Below the pieces are notes generated by a model. It ran no database searches, had not been told where the DNA came from, and saw nothing but the letters and a program-made list of their open reading frames with translations. 64,000 nucleotides of DNA from RUG708 sp050946535 (GTDB lineage Bacteria; Bacillota; Clostridia; Peptostreptococcales; Anaerovoracaceae), in NCBI GenBank assembly GCA_050946535.1, contig JBMNUZ010000005.1:1-64000 (forward strand), read 5' to 3'. Positions 1 to 8,147 of the stretch are shown one piece after another (position 1 is the stretch's first letter; every line of letters starts with the position of its first letter). The translations under genes and the position numbers were made by a program.

Positions 1-88
1 AAAACAGCTGGGCTACCACACCCCGGAAGAACTCTTCGAAGAATTCCTCGATCAGGTATATTCAATTGCCAAGGTTCAGGTTGTTTGA
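1..88 (+). pseudogene. 3' end of a probable IS30-family transposase (partial at window edge)
   Basis: An open frame enters from the left edge (frame starting at base 2) and stops with TGA at 86-88. It encodes a 28-residue tail with the pattern LGYHTPEELFEEFLDQVYSI. A short tail with LGY-TPEE/LF is what I recall from the C-terminus of IS30-type transposases in Firmicutes. The catalytic DDE residues lie outside the window, so it cannot be told whether the element is intact. The AT-rich 89-160 would hold the right end of the element, but I could not define an inverted repeat. Confidence 0.45.
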
Positions 89-288
89 TTTAAGGTTAGT
101 GTTCAAGTTGGAATTGCAATTTGTGCAGATTAATTAAATCATGCACGAAAACAAGTCATGCCTGAAAAAAGTCATACTTTAAAAATGAAATACAACATGA
201 CTTTTAACAATTCACGCCATGCCGGGCGCTGTGCAAGATGCCGTTCAGGCGGGCAGAAAAGGAAAATTAAAAGAATAAGGAGAATCAA

Positions 289-774
289 ATGAATGCTGAA
301 GTAAAACCAAAGAAAGTCGCTCCGTTCAACAGCCCGTACTATAAAAAGTGCTTCGTTTGCGGCCCCGACAATCCAGCCGGCCTGCACCTGAAAAACGAGT
401 TTATCTCCGGAAAAGCACACATGGAATTTACGCCTACCGATAACATGGCCGGCCTCACTACAAACAAAAATACGCTCATGCACGGCGGCTTCACCTGCAT
501 GCTCTTCGACGAGGTCATGATGTACGCGGTCATGGGCATCGGCATTGAAGCCGTCACACTTAATATCAGCATCGATTACCTGAGTCCGGCGCGCATTGGC
601 CACCGCATGGCCGCAGAAGCGTGGATCACCGAAAGGGAGAGAAAAAAGATCTGGGTCTCAGGAGAGATCAACGACCTCGATACGGGAGAACTCGTGGCAA
701 AAGCCGAGGGCTTGTATTACCAGGTCGACATGACAGCCTTTATAAACGACATAGACAAAGAGGCTGAAAAATAG
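289..774 (+). CDS. PaaI/hotdog-fold acyl-CoA thioesterase
   Basis: A 161-residue single-domain protein of the hotdog thioesterase superfamily (PaaI/4HBT type). These hydrolyse acyl- or aryl-CoA thioesters in the cytoplasm. The segment LMHGG at residues 63-67, followed by FDE at 73-75, matches the family's HGG...D/E active-site region on the long hotdog helix. The following beta strands (LNISIDYLSPARIG) fit the fold. An N-terminal CFVCG motif (residues 21-25) is common in this subgroup. AAGGAG stands 10 bases before the ATG. It is monocistronic, between an IS remnant and the convergent tRNA operon. Natural substrate unknown. Confidence 0.85.
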   Translation: MNAEVKPKKVAPFNSPYYKKCFVCGPDNPAGLHLKNEFISGKAHMEFTPTDNMAGLTTNKNTLMHGGFTCMLFDEVMMYAVMGIGIEAVTLNISIDYLSPARIGHRMAAEAWITERERKKIWVSGEINDLDTGELVAKAEGLYYQVDMTAFINDIDKEAEK

Positions 775-781
775 ATTACAT

Positions 782-810
782 CTGCAGTCCTTCGTCCGCA
801 GGCATTTTTT
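782..810 (+). terminator. Weak intrinsic terminator after the thioesterase gene
   Basis: An imperfect GC-rich stem (CTGCAG...CCGCAG) is followed by GGCATTTTTT. It lies 8 bases after the stop codon. The stem has internal mismatches, so the call is tentative. Confidence 0.35.
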
Positions 811-879
811 CAGAAATCGTTACGCAGAGTCACAAAATAAAAGACAGCCGAAAATAAGAGGCGAAATAAAAAAGCATTT

Positions 880-912
880 AAAAAACCGCTGAGCCATAAA
901 ACTCAGCGGTTT
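880..912 (-). terminator. Intrinsic terminator of the tRNA operon
   Basis: A perfect 10-bp inverted repeat, AACCGCTGAG (884-893) and CTCAGCGGTT (902-911), with an 8-base loop. On the minus strand the stem runs into a TTTTTT tract. It sits just beyond the last tRNA (Cys). The T and A tracts on both sides could make it bidirectional. Confidence 0.85.
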
Positions 913-916
913 CGTA

Positions 917-991
917 TGGAGGCGACACCCAGATTCGAACTGGGGCATAGAGGTTTTGCAGACCTTTGCCTTACCACTTGGCTATGTCGCC
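917..991 (-). tRNA. tRNA-Cys (anticodon GCA), CCA encoded
   Basis: The minus strand folds as a 75-nt cloverleaf. The acceptor GGCGACA pairs with TGTCGCC, the anticodon loop carries GCA, the TPsiC loop is TTCGAAT, the discriminator base is U (typical of Cys) and CCA is encoded. It is the last gene of the six-tRNA operon, just before the terminator. Confidence 0.95.
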
Positions 992-1044
992 ATATCATAA
1001 AAAAACAGGTACAGTCTCGACCGTACTCTGGATGGATCAAATAC

Positions 1045-1119
1045 TGGCGGGGGTAGCAGGATTCGAACCTGCGCATGACGGAATCAGAATCCGTTGCCTT
1101 ACCGCTTGGCGATACCCCT
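1045..1119 (-). tRNA. tRNA-Gln (anticodon CTG), CCA encoded
   Basis: A 75-nt cloverleaf with anticodon CTG in loop TTCTGAT, TPsiC loop TTCGAAT, discriminator G73 and encoded CCA. By alignment of positions 8-13 with other bacterial tRNA-Gln sequences, the first acceptor pair is A1 with C72, a mismatch. A weak 1-72 pair is an identity feature of glutamine tRNAs, so this is probably functional. The CTG anticodon reads CAG only, so a TTG-anticodon Gln tRNA should exist elsewhere. Confidence 0.93.
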
Positions 1120-1152
1120 GCATCAAGTATGGACCAGCGTAGCTAATATAAC

Positions 1153-1229
1153 TGGGGTGGGTGGAGAGATTCGAACTCACGCATACAGGAGCCACAACCC
1201 TGGGTCTTAACCGCTTGACGACACCCACC
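1153..1229 (-). tRNA. tRNA-His (anticodon GTG), CCA encoded
   Basis: A cloverleaf with anticodon GTG in loop TTGTGGC. The acceptor GTGGGTG pairs with CACCCAC. The extra G at -1 that marks tRNA-His is encoded and lies opposite discriminator C73. CCA is encoded. Confidence 0.95.
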
Positions 1230-1250
1230 ATAATGAGCTGGTAAAAAAAA

Positions 1251-1328
1251 TGGCGACCCGGAACGGGCTCGAACCGTCGACCTCCAGCGTGACAGGCTGG
1301 CATTCTAAACCAACTGAACTACCGGGCC
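1251..1328 (-). tRNA. tRNA-Asp (anticodon GTC), CCA encoded
   Basis: A 78-nt cloverleaf. The acceptor GGCCCGG pairs with CCGGGTC (one G-U pair). The anticodon is GTC, the discriminator is G73 as expected for Asp, and CCA is encoded. Confidence 0.95.
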
Positions 1329-1361
1329 ACTCTTTAAAATTTATCAGGTATCCTGATAAAA

Positions 1362-1437
1362 TGGTGGGCGCTATAGGGCTCGAACCTATGGCCTCCTGCT
1401 TGTAAGGCAGATGCTCTCCCAGCTGAGCTAAGCGCCC
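1362..1437 (-). tRNA. tRNA-Val (anticodon TAC), CCA encoded
   Basis: A 76-nt cloverleaf with a fully paired acceptor (GGGCGCT with AGCGCCC), anticodon TAC in loop CTTACAA, A73 and encoded CCA. Confidence 0.95.
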
Positions 1438-1454
1438 ATAAAACGCAATAAAAA

Positions 1455-1531
1455 TGGTAGCGGGAATAGGAATCGAACCTACGACCTTCCGGGTATGAAC
1501 CGGGCGCTCTCGCCATCTGAGCTATCCCGCC
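1455..1531 (-). tRNA. tRNA-Met, elongator type (anticodon CAT)
   Basis: A 77-nt cloverleaf with anticodon CAT in loop TTCATAC, discriminator A73 and encoded CCA. The acceptor is paired throughout with a G1-U72 closing pair, and the three-GC-pair anticodon signature of initiators is not clean, so I call it elongator. It is the first gene of the operon, 55 bases from the -10 box. Confidence 0.93.
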
Positions 1532-1585
1532 ACACATAATTATTATGTGATCTTGCCAAACCTCTGTTTAGCAAGACCGGACATT

Positions 1586-1614
1586 ATATTATCACATATC
1601 CGGACCTCAGTCAA
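1586..1614 (-). promoter_or_regulatory. Sigma-70-type promoter of the tRNA operon
   Basis: On the minus strand, TTGACT (1609-1614) and TAATAT (1586-1591) are separated by exactly 17 bases, upstream of tRNA-Met. These are close to the consensus hexamers with ideal spacing. Confidence 0.85.
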
Positions 1615-1867
1615 CAACTTTTTCCATTGATTTCAGAAGGTTATTGACCAATCCAGCCGCAGCCGGATCCCGCTTTTCCGTTGCTTGATTAGTATAACTC
1701 AAACGCTGTCTGAGTACAACATTAAATTATACTTTTACAATACACTTTTTTTACAAAACAGTGCGGCAGAGCTGAAGCCATGTCTGAGGTTACGCCGGCT
1801 CTATGCATCTGTTCCGGACTGCAATATACGGCACAAGATTTCTACCGGCGTCGATGTCCGCCCAGCG

Positions 1868-2156
1868 TTCGCCAGCGCCTGGTCACACATTCTCCAGTGT
1901 CAGCGCTCCTTTCTCCGCGTCCGGCATTGCCTTCGCTGATGTCCGGTCCCGCGCCCTCCAGCGTCAGGCCCGATTTCTCCAGCGTCCATCACGTTGTCTG
2001 GTTCGCGTTCGCCAGCGCCCGGCACTGAGTTCACCGATGTCCGGCCCATCGTCCTCCGGCATCCGGCCCCGAATTCGTCAGTTTCTGGCCTGTGCTCGCC
2101 GGTTTCTTGCAACGCGTCTTCAAGTGTCAGACCCGCTTTCTTCGCGTCCGTCACCT
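1868..2156. repeat. Degenerate 22-bp tandem array (about 13 units)
   Basis: Units of the form TTCGCCAGCGTCCGGCCC recur with anchors near 1871, 1893, 1914, 1935, 1957, 1978, 2011, 2033, 2055, 2077, 2098, 2120 and 2142. The spacing is 21-22 bp with a single 33-bp step. The period is not a multiple of three and units differ by substitutions, so the short frames crossing it are not genes. It occupies most of the gap between the divergent tRNA operon and the moxR gene. I see nothing else in 1615-1867 except AT-rich DNA. Confidence 0.75.
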
Positions 2157-2360
2157 CTGCGCGCACTGGATTTTGCGATTGTATACATATGCATAACAAT
2201 ATATCTGGTGGAAATAAACTACTAATGGCTATATAATAAATAATTAACGAAAGCCGGCAGACATGCTGTCACCTCAGCAGCCGGCGAATACATCAATTCG
2301 TGCATCAGCACTGCGGCAGCTGCCGCAAATATTGACCATATATCCGAAGGAGATAATGAA

Positions 2361-3188
2361 ATGCTTGAAAATATGAAGGAAAGCACAAAATATGTAGCTT
2401 CACCGGAACTCATGAATTCGGTAAACATCGCAATCGCGCTTCAGAAGCCGCTTCTGATCAAGGGTGAGCCGGGCACAGGCAAGACAATGCTCGCCGAAGC
2501 TATCGCCGAATCCATGAACATGGAGCTCATCATATGGAATATCAAATCCACTACGAAAGCTCAGGACGGCCTCTACGTATACGATACCGTCCAGAGGCTC
2601 TACGACAGCCAGTTCGGCGGCGAAGGCGTAGACGACATAAAAAAGTACATTAAGCTCGGCAAGCTCGGTGAAGCTTTCTCACACGACGAACAGGTCGTTC
2701 TGCTCATCGATGAGATCGACAAGGCCGACCTCGAATTCCCTAACGACCTTCTCTGGGAGCTCGACAAGATGGAATTCTACATTCCTGAGACAAAGGAAAC
2801 GATAAAGGCGAAAAAGCGTCCTATCGTAATCATCACATCGAACGCCGAGAAGGAACTGCCTGACGCGTTCCTGAGACGCTGCATCTTCCACTTCATCGAG
2901 TTCCCTAACGCAGAGAAGATGTACGAAATCGTCCACGTCCACTACCCTGACATCGAGCAGAACCTGCTCGACCAGGCAATGGCAGCTTTCTATATGATAA
3001 GGTCTATTCCTGACATTCAGAAGAAGCCGAGCACTTCAGAACTCCTCGACTGGCTGCAGGCGATGGTTCTCGGCGGCATCAAGCCGGACCGCATCGAAAA
3101 GGATTTTCCTTTCATAGGAACCCTGCTGAAAAAGAATCAGGACATCGACGCTTTCAATCGGAGCAGACGCAGAGGTCTCCACTTCTAA
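2361..3188 (+). CDS. MoxR-type AAA+ ATPase
   Basis: A 275-residue AAA+ ATPase of the MoxR/RavA/CoxD group, acting as a chaperone that remodels or loads cofactor into a partner complex. The Walker A motif GEPGTGKT is at residues 35-42, Walker B LLIDEID at 114-120, the sensor-1 Asn in ITSN near 158-161, and a paired Arg (RR 172-173) sits at the arginine-finger position. GGAG lies 10 bases before the ATG. The VWA protein starts 15 bases after its stop, the standard MoxR-VWA pairing. No client enzyme is adjacent, so the substrate is unknown. Confidence 0.9.
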   Translation: MLENMKESTKYVASPELMNSVNIAIALQKPLLIKGEPGTGKTMLAEAIAESMNMELIIWNIKSTTKAQDGLYVYDTVQRLYDSQFGGEGVDDIKKYIKLGKLGEAFSHDEQVVLLIDEIDKADLEFPNDLLWELDKMEFYIPETKETIKAKKRPIVIITSNAEKELPDAFLRRCIFHFIEFPNAEKMYEIVHVHYPDIEQNLLDQAMAAFYMIRSIPDIQKKPSTSELLDWLQAMVLGGIKPDRIEKDFPFIGTLLKKNQDIDAFNRSRRRGLHF

Positions 3189-3203
3189 CGAAGGAGGTCC
3201 GTT

Positions 3204-4403
3204 ATGTTTATAGATTTTTTCTTCCTGCTGAGGGAACGCGGCCTCAACGTCTCGCTCAACGAATGGATGGCTCTCATGGACGCGCTCAATCGCGGACTGG
3301 GGCAGTCGAGCCTTACCGCCTTCTATTACCTCTGCAGGGCCGTACTTATAAAGACAGAGGCCGATTACGACAAATTCGACCTCGCCTTCGCAGAATTCTT
3401 CAAAGGCGTTAAACCTCCGGAGGATATTCCGGAGGAAGTCTGGGAATGGCTCGACAAGGAGCTCAAAGAACCTTCCGAGGCATTTAATCAGGCACTTGCG
3501 AGAATACAGCAATATGACTTCGACGAGCTTCAGAAGATGCTTGAGGAACGTTTAAAGGAACAGACTTCGGAACATCACGGAGGAGGCTACTGGATCGGAA
3601 CCGGCGGCACATCGCCTTTCGGCCACGGCGGATACAACCCTGCCGGAATAAGAATCGGAGGCGAAAGCCGTCACCGCTCGGCAGTACAAGTCGCCGGAGA
3701 GAGAAATTTCAGAGATTTCAGAGAAGACAACACGCTCGACATCCGTAACTTTCAGATGGCTTTCAGAAAGCTGCGTCAGTTTTCCAGCAGAAACGACGGT
3801 CCGAAGACGGAACTCGATGTCGACGAAACAATAAAGCAGACATGCAACAACGCCGGTCAGCTCAAGCTCGTTTTCGACAGGCCGCGGAAAAACACGGTCA
3901 AGGTACTTCTGCTCTTCGACTCCGCAGGATCGATGTCGATATACAGCAAGCTCTGCAGCCAGCTCTTCCAGGCGGCATATCAGTCGAATCATTTCAAATC
4001 GCTGCACGTCTTCTATTTTCACAACTGCTTCTATCAGGAGCTCTTCACAGACCCAAGCTGCCGGAGCAGTTCCTCGATAGAGACGAACTGGGTTCTCAGA
4101 AACCTGTCGAGCGAATTCAAAGTAATAATAGTAGGCGACGGAACCATGGCGCCGTCGGAGCTCCTGCGCTCAGGCGGAGCATCGTACCGCGTATCGTACA
4201 ACCCGGAGCCCGGGATGGTATGGCTGAAGCGCGTGAGAGATCACTTCACTCACATCGTGTGGCTCAACCCGATCAAGAAAGACAACTGGGACTACGTTTA
4301 CGGCCATCAGACTCTTTCGCTGATACGCGAGGTTTACCCTATGTATGAGCTCACGCTCGAGGGACTGGATGCAGCGATAAAGAAACTGCTGGTAAACAAA
4401 TAG
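3204..4403 (+). CDS. VWA domain protein, CoxE-like partner of the MoxR ATPase
   Basis: A 399-residue cytoplasmic protein with no signal peptide or membrane segment. The N-terminal 120 residues are helical and charged. A Gly/His-rich linker (125-155) follows, and from about 230 there is a von Willebrand A fold beginning KVLLLFDSAGSM. The metal-site motif reads D-S-A-G-S instead of the usual D-x-S-G-S. CoxE-like VWA proteins often carry a variant here, so metal binding is uncertain. AAGGAGG precedes the ATG. It is co-transcribed with the ATPase and ends about 180 bases before a strong terminator. Confidence 0.85.
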   Translation: MFIDFFFLLRERGLNVSLNEWMALMDALNRGLGQSSLTAFYYLCRAVLIKTEADYDKFDLAFAEFFKGVKPPEDIPEEVWEWLDKELKEPSEAFNQALARIQQYDFDELQKMLEERLKEQTSEHHGGGYWIGTGGTSPFGHGGYNPAGIRIGGESRHRSAVQVAGERNFRDFREDNTLDIRNFQMAFRKLRQFSSRNDGPKTELDVDETIKQTCNNAGQLKLVFDRPRKNTVKVLLLFDSAGSMSIYSKLCSQLFQAAYQSNHFKSLHVFYFHNCFYQELFTDPSCRSSSSIETNWVLRNLSSEFKVIIVGDGTMAPSELLRSGGASYRVSYNPEPGMVWLKRVRDHFTHIVWLNPIKKDNWDYVYGHQTLSLIREVYPMYELTLEGLDAAIKKLLVNK

Positions 4404-4581
4404 ATTTGAACGGCAGTAGCCGGTTTCCGCTGTTTCTGCAAGCCTTCGCGGCTTGCGCCCGTAACGACGTAATTTCCACGATAATCAACAGCTTTTATTG
4501 CAAGCCGCAATGCGGGAATTCCTGCAAATCATCGGCAACAGCTTTCAATTCCGGCTGCAAAGACGAAATTTACGCAAATCA

Positions 4582-4619
4582 AAAAGGCACGTACGCATTT
4601 TTATTCGTACGTGCTTTTT
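4582..4619 (+). terminator. Intrinsic terminator of the moxR-VWA operon
   Basis: A perfect 9-bp stem, GCACGTACG (4587-4595) and CGTACGTGC (4606-4614), followed by TTTTT and preceded by AAAAA. It lies 180 bases downstream of the VWA stop and may act on both strands. Confidence 0.85.
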
Positions 4620-4693
4620 CGTATTGTTTTCTTGATTTAATTGTTATTGATTGCTTTTTTCTTCAATTCTTCGGCTGACCAAAAATGATTTTA

Positions 4694-4936
4694 GTGCTGC
4701 CGAAGCCTGGCAGGCTGCTGCCGAGGCCTGACAGACTGCCGCCGAGACCCAGATGACGGCTGACGGTCTGCAATTTAATTCTTCAGTCATCTGATGTACG
4801 CCTTTATTTCAGCCGCCTGACGCTGGTCTGTCAGCTATGCGTACGCCGCTCTGTCAGTTTCCGGGGGTTTTTCTGTTCAGCCGCCGTATGCTGTTCTGTC
4901 AGCTTCCGGGTGCCGTTCTGTCAGCTGCCGGACGCC
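4694..4936. repeat. Degenerate 21-23-bp tandem array between convergent genes
   Basis: Two related blocks. In the first, units with CTGCCGAGGCCTGACAG recur about every 21 bp from 4697. In the second, CTGTCAG-type anchors fall at about 4806, 4828, 4851, 4873, 4896 and 4918. The last units run into the 3' end of the substrate-binding protein gene, whose stop is at 4921-4923. The rest of the 517-bp gap 4404-4920 holds the terminator and nothing else I recognise. Confidence 0.65.
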
Positions 4937-6162
4937 TGACTGGCATTGCGTATGCCCGTTCCTGAAAGAATCTGCTGGTAAGTGGCGTCATCTATCGTAA
5001 GATTCAGTACATCAGCATAAAATGACACGACTTCGCTCTTCAGGTCTATATCAGAGAAGTAATCCGGATAGATCGTCGTGCCCAGCCACAGCATTGCAAA
5101 GAAGGTTTCAAGGCTTCCTCTCTGCCCCCAGCGCGTCGCACCTACCGGAATATTGTAGACCGAACCTTCGCGGACAGCGCGCAGTGAAGACCACTTGCTG
5201 TCGGTCAGCAGATAATCTTTCGTCTCCGCTTCGTTGCAGATCACCACATCCGGATCCCAGGAGAAAATCTGCTCAATTTCAGCATAGTAGTCATCTTTAT
5301 CCTTCTGCAGTGAGCCGGTATGCTGCGCTGAAACGTCCGTCGCTCCCGTCGCGGTGATCCAGTCGTTTCCCAGACTGTATTCTCCGTCGGTACGCACCGC
5401 CTCGTTTATCGAATGGTAAACCGTTTTTCTATCCGAATCCGGAATTTTAGAAGCGCGGCTCTCGACTTTCTTTATGACTTCGCAGTAATAATCTATGATT
5501 TCTTCCGCTTTGCTCTCGTATTCACCGCCTGCGGCGCAGCCTATCATGCGCAGTGCGTACATCTGCTCCGCCATGTTGCCGTAATCGGATACCAGATAAG
5601 GAATATTCAGTTTCTCAAGCTTCGAACGTTCCTCATCCGAGGTATATAGTCCCTTTTTTATGATTATCAAATCCGGCTTGAGCTCCAGCAGGGCTTCTGC
5701 ATTAAACGTCCCCTCCGACATGATTACTTCCTTTTCTGTCAGCGACGGGCAGATCTCGCACAGCAGCCGGTCGCTTTTCGTCCCGTTCGGACACGTAACC
5801 ATAATGTCTCCCGCGCCGATCATAACGACTGCTTCTCCTGCGAACGAATCGAGGACGGCTATTCTTTCCGGATTACGCGGCACCTCTGTTTCACGGCCGA
5901 TACAGTCTGTTATCGTGAGAGTATCATCCGATTCTTTCGTTACCGGATCAGGAATCGCATCAGACGAAAAATCTGAATCACTGTAATCGACCGTCAGGAA
6001 TCCTTCCGAAGTGCTCTCGTCGCCGGCGGAAGCCGAGCTCCCGTCTGACGAACCGCATCCGGCCATTGCAAAGATCATTGAAACGATCAGAATTACCGAA
6101 AGAAATGTTTTAAAGATCCTTCGATCTTTTATATCAGTCATATTTCTATCATTCATATCCAT
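4921..6162 (-). CDS. Substrate-binding lipoprotein of an Fe-siderophore/cobalamin-type ABC importer
   Basis: A 413-residue extracellular lipoprotein. A hydrophobic signal segment ends in the lipobox MAGC (Cys 36), followed by a Ser/Gly/Asp-rich tether. A class III binding-protein fold (Peripla_BP_2, FepB/BtuF type) spans about 85-390. It has the characteristic PERIAVLDSFAGEAVVMIGAGD start, FNAEALLELKPDLII in the middle and the helical backbone between lobes. The start is uncertain (Met 1, 3 or 8), as no clear ribosome site stands out. It is the last gene after permease and ATPase genes. The ligand (ferric siderophore, haem or corrinoid) cannot be read from sequence. The C-terminal residues border a tandem array. 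Confidence 0.9.
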   Translation of the reverse strand: MDMNDRNMTDIKDRRIFKTFLSVILIVSMIFAMAGCGSSDGSSASAGDESTSEGFLTVDYSDSDFSSDAIPDPVTKESDDTLTITDCIGRETEVPRNPERIAVLDSFAGEAVVMIGAGDIMVTCPNGTKSDRLLCEICPSLTEKEVIMSEGTFNAEALLELKPDLIIIKKGLYTSDEERSKLEKLNIPYLVSDYGNMAEQMYALRMIGCAAGGEYESKAEEIIDYYCEVIKKVESRASKIPDSDRKTVYHSINEAVRTDGEYSLGNDWITATGATDVSAQHTGSLQKDKDDYYAEIEQIFSWDPDVVICNEAETKDYLLTDSKWSSLRAVREGSVYNIPVGATRWGQRGSLETFFAMLWLGTTIYPDYFSDIDLKSEVVSFYADVLNLTIDDATYQQILSGTGIRNASQASGS

Positions 6163-6210
6163 TTACTTTACTGTCTGCCGATTCCGGCAGGCCCGTCTCC
6201 TTAACTTACT

Positions 6211-6298
6211 CACAACATCAAGAGGAACTACGCACAAAATCGCAAGCAACTACGCACAAAATCAAGAGGAACTGCGCACAACATCAAGAGGAACGATC
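6211..6298. repeat. Four 22-bp direct repeats across the stop codon of the ABC ATPase gene
   Basis: Units at 6211-6232, 6233-6254, 6255-6276 and 6277-6298 share the core CACAACATCAAGAGGAACTACG. The last is the native coding sequence for IVPLDVV. Because 22 is not a multiple of three, the copied units change frame and supply a new C-terminus (RSSS) and the TAG stop at 6262-6264. Confidence 0.9.
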
Positions 6299-7095
6299 TG
6301 CCGTACAGTTCCCTCTTCAACATCGTTTCCCTGCAGAATTTTCGAACGCACCCCGTAGATTTCCATTATGTTTTCTTCCGTAAGGACTTCTGATGGCTGT
6401 CCTCTGAATTTCAAGGTCTTGCCGCAGATAGCCAGAACTTCGGTGCTGATTCCCTTCCGTTCGAAGAAAAACGCGTGATTCGGCGAATGCGTCGCTATTA
6501 TCACTGCTGTTGAAGAATCTCTAACCAACCCTGCTGCGTTTTCCAGAAAGATCATCTCGTTTCTGAAGTCCAGATGCGCCGACGGTTCATCCATGACGAT
6601 CACCGGCGTCTGCTGCACGAGAGCCCTCGCGAGCATCACAAGCTGCATCTCCCCGCCGCTTATCATCGTGTACGGTCTGTCCGCCAGATGCGAAATTCCG
6701 GTCTCGTCCAGCACACGTGCGATTATTTCACTGTCTTCCTCTCCCGGGCCAGTCATGCTCCGCGTATACGGATTCCGTCCCATGAGAACCACTTGTTCCA
6801 CCGTATATGGAAAAGTCAATTGATGAGACTGCGGCACATAAGCTATTATTCTTGCAAGATCCTTAGGCTTGTACGTCGATATTTCGCGTCCTTCAACCAG
6901 AATATTTCCGGCAGACGGATTGTGAATGCCCATTATGCTGTTTATCAGTGTGCTCTTTCCGCATCCGTTCGGACCCATCAGGCAGTAAAGCTCCCCTGGC
7001 TTCACGGAAAATGAAATATCGTGCAGCACAGGTTCGCTCTGGTCGTATGCAAGCGAAACGCCATTTACTTCGATCAGAACATCATTCACTTCCAT
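6262..7095 (-). CDS. ATP-binding protein of the Fe-siderophore/cobalamin-type ABC importer
   Basis: A 277-residue ABC ATPase of the FecE/BtuD/FhuC group. Walker A GPNGCGKST is at 41-49, the Q-loop Gln in YVPQS at about 89, the signature ISGGE at 145-149, Walker B VIVMDEP at 165-171, and the H-loop His in IATHSPNH follows. It powers uptake through the adjacent permease. Its start overlaps the permease stop by 10 bases. The last residues come from a 22-bp repeat, so the natural C-terminus was probably different. Confidence 0.93.
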   Translation of the reverse strand: MEVNDVLIEVNGVSLAYDQSEPVLHDISFSVKPGELYCLMGPNGCGKSTLINSIMGIHNPSAGNILVEGREISTYKPKDLARIIAYVPQSHQLTFPYTVEQVVLMGRNPYTRSMTGPGEEDSEIIARVLDETGISHLADRPYTMISGGEMQLVMLARALVQQTPVIVMDEPSAHLDFRNEMIFLENAAGLVRDSSTAVIIATHSPNHAFFFERKGISTEVLAICGKTLKFRGQPSEVLTEENIMEIYGVRSKILQGNDVEEGTVRQIVPLDVVRSSS

Positions 7096-8147
7096 CCGCC
7101 TCCTTTAGTCCTCTTCAACAGAAAGACGAAGAACGGCGCGCCTATCAGCGACGTCAGAATGCTGAGCGGCAGCTCCGAAGAAGTGATAGTTCTGCTTGCC
7201 GTATCTATCAGGATCATAAAAGCAGCACCGATCGCAACCGAAACGGGGATAAGCCGGCGGTTGTCGTGTCCTACCAGCATTCGGGAAATATGCGGAATCA
7301 CGAGTCCTACCCAGCCTACCACGCCGCACATGCAGACCGCTCCGGCGGTCGCAAGCGTAGCTCCTGCTATGACTATCCGCTTGATCAGAGGCACATCGAT
7401 TCCAAGCGACCTTGCCTCCTTTTCTCCCATGGAAAGCACGTTTATCTTCCAGCTGCAGCAGATCAGCACGATAATACCTGCTGCTACCGGGATCACGGCC
7501 CACAGTGTCTTCCAGCTCACCGAGGCCACGCTTCCCATCAGCCAGTAGACGATTGCCGGAAGCTGGCTGTCTGTATCGGCGGTGTATTTCAAAAGTGAGA
7601 TGAGCGCATTGAACACTGCTTGGACAATGGTTCCTCCCAGGACGAGCATTATGGCAGGTACCGAACGGTAAATTCCTGCGATCCAGTAACTGAGGAGCAC
7701 GGCTCCGATGCCGAACGCAAACGCGAGCAGATATGTGGCCGTGCCCGATCCGAACAGCAGAATCGCCAGAGAAGCGCCGAATCCGGCGCCCGCACTTACT
7801 CCCAGAATACCTGGACTGACGAGTGGATTCTGGAATATGCCCTGGTACGCTGCTCCGCTCGCCGCGAGCGCTGCCCCGCAGACACCTGCAGCAATCAGCC
7901 TCGGCAGCCTCAGCTGTGTTACGACTCCGTATGCTTCTTCTGAAAGCGTATCCGTATCATTCCCGAATCCTGCAAAACGCGCCAGCGCCTGCAGCACGTC
8001 GCTCAGCGACAGGTCGTAGCGTCCCGCAAAAAGACATAGAAATGCCGTAACCAGCGGAAGAATGGCGATCAGTACGACCCAGATTTTTTTCATCTTGCGG
8101 TTTTCATTCTTCAAAGTAAAACTCCATAAATCTTCATCCGGAGACAT
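7086..8147 (-). CDS. FecCD/BtuC-type ABC importer permease
   Basis: A 353-residue polytopic membrane protein with about nine or ten hydrophobic helices. Typical FecCD features include LRLPRLIAAGVCGAALAASGAAYQG followed by NPLVSPGILGVSAGAGFGA, and the conserved GWVGLVIPHISRMLVGHD near the C-terminus. The start is ambiguous: the first ATG (8147) overlaps the upstream flavoprotein gene by 14 bases, while an internal ATG at 8093 begins directly at the first membrane helix. It should form a homodimer with the ATPase below it. Confidence 0.92.
   Translation of the reverse strand: MSPDEDLWSFTLKNENRKMKKIWVVLIAILPLVTAFLCLFAGRYDLSLSDVLQALARFAGFGNDTDTLSEEAYGVVTQLRLPRLIAAGVCGAALAASGAAYQGIFQNPLVSPGILGVSAGAGFGASLAILLFGSGTATYLLAFAFGIGAVLLSYWIAGIYRSVPAIMLVLGGTIVQAVFNALISLLKYTADTDSQLPAIVYWLMGSVASVSWKTLWAVIPVAAGIIVLICCSWKINVLSMGEKEARSLGIDVPLIKRIVIAGATLATAGAVCMCGVVGWVGLVIPHISRMLVGHDNRRLIPVSVAIGAAFMILIDTASRTITSSELPLSILTSLIGAPFFVFLLKRTKGGGWK

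Noticed and set aside
917..1614. tRNA cluster as an integration site for the accessory block
   Set aside because: No integrase, attachment-site duplication or tRNA fragment was seen at the far end of the block.
1803..2225. Open frames through the 1.8-2.2 kb region on both strands
   Set aside because: They cross the 22-bp array. The period is not a multiple of three and units are not codon-structured, so no protein is supported.
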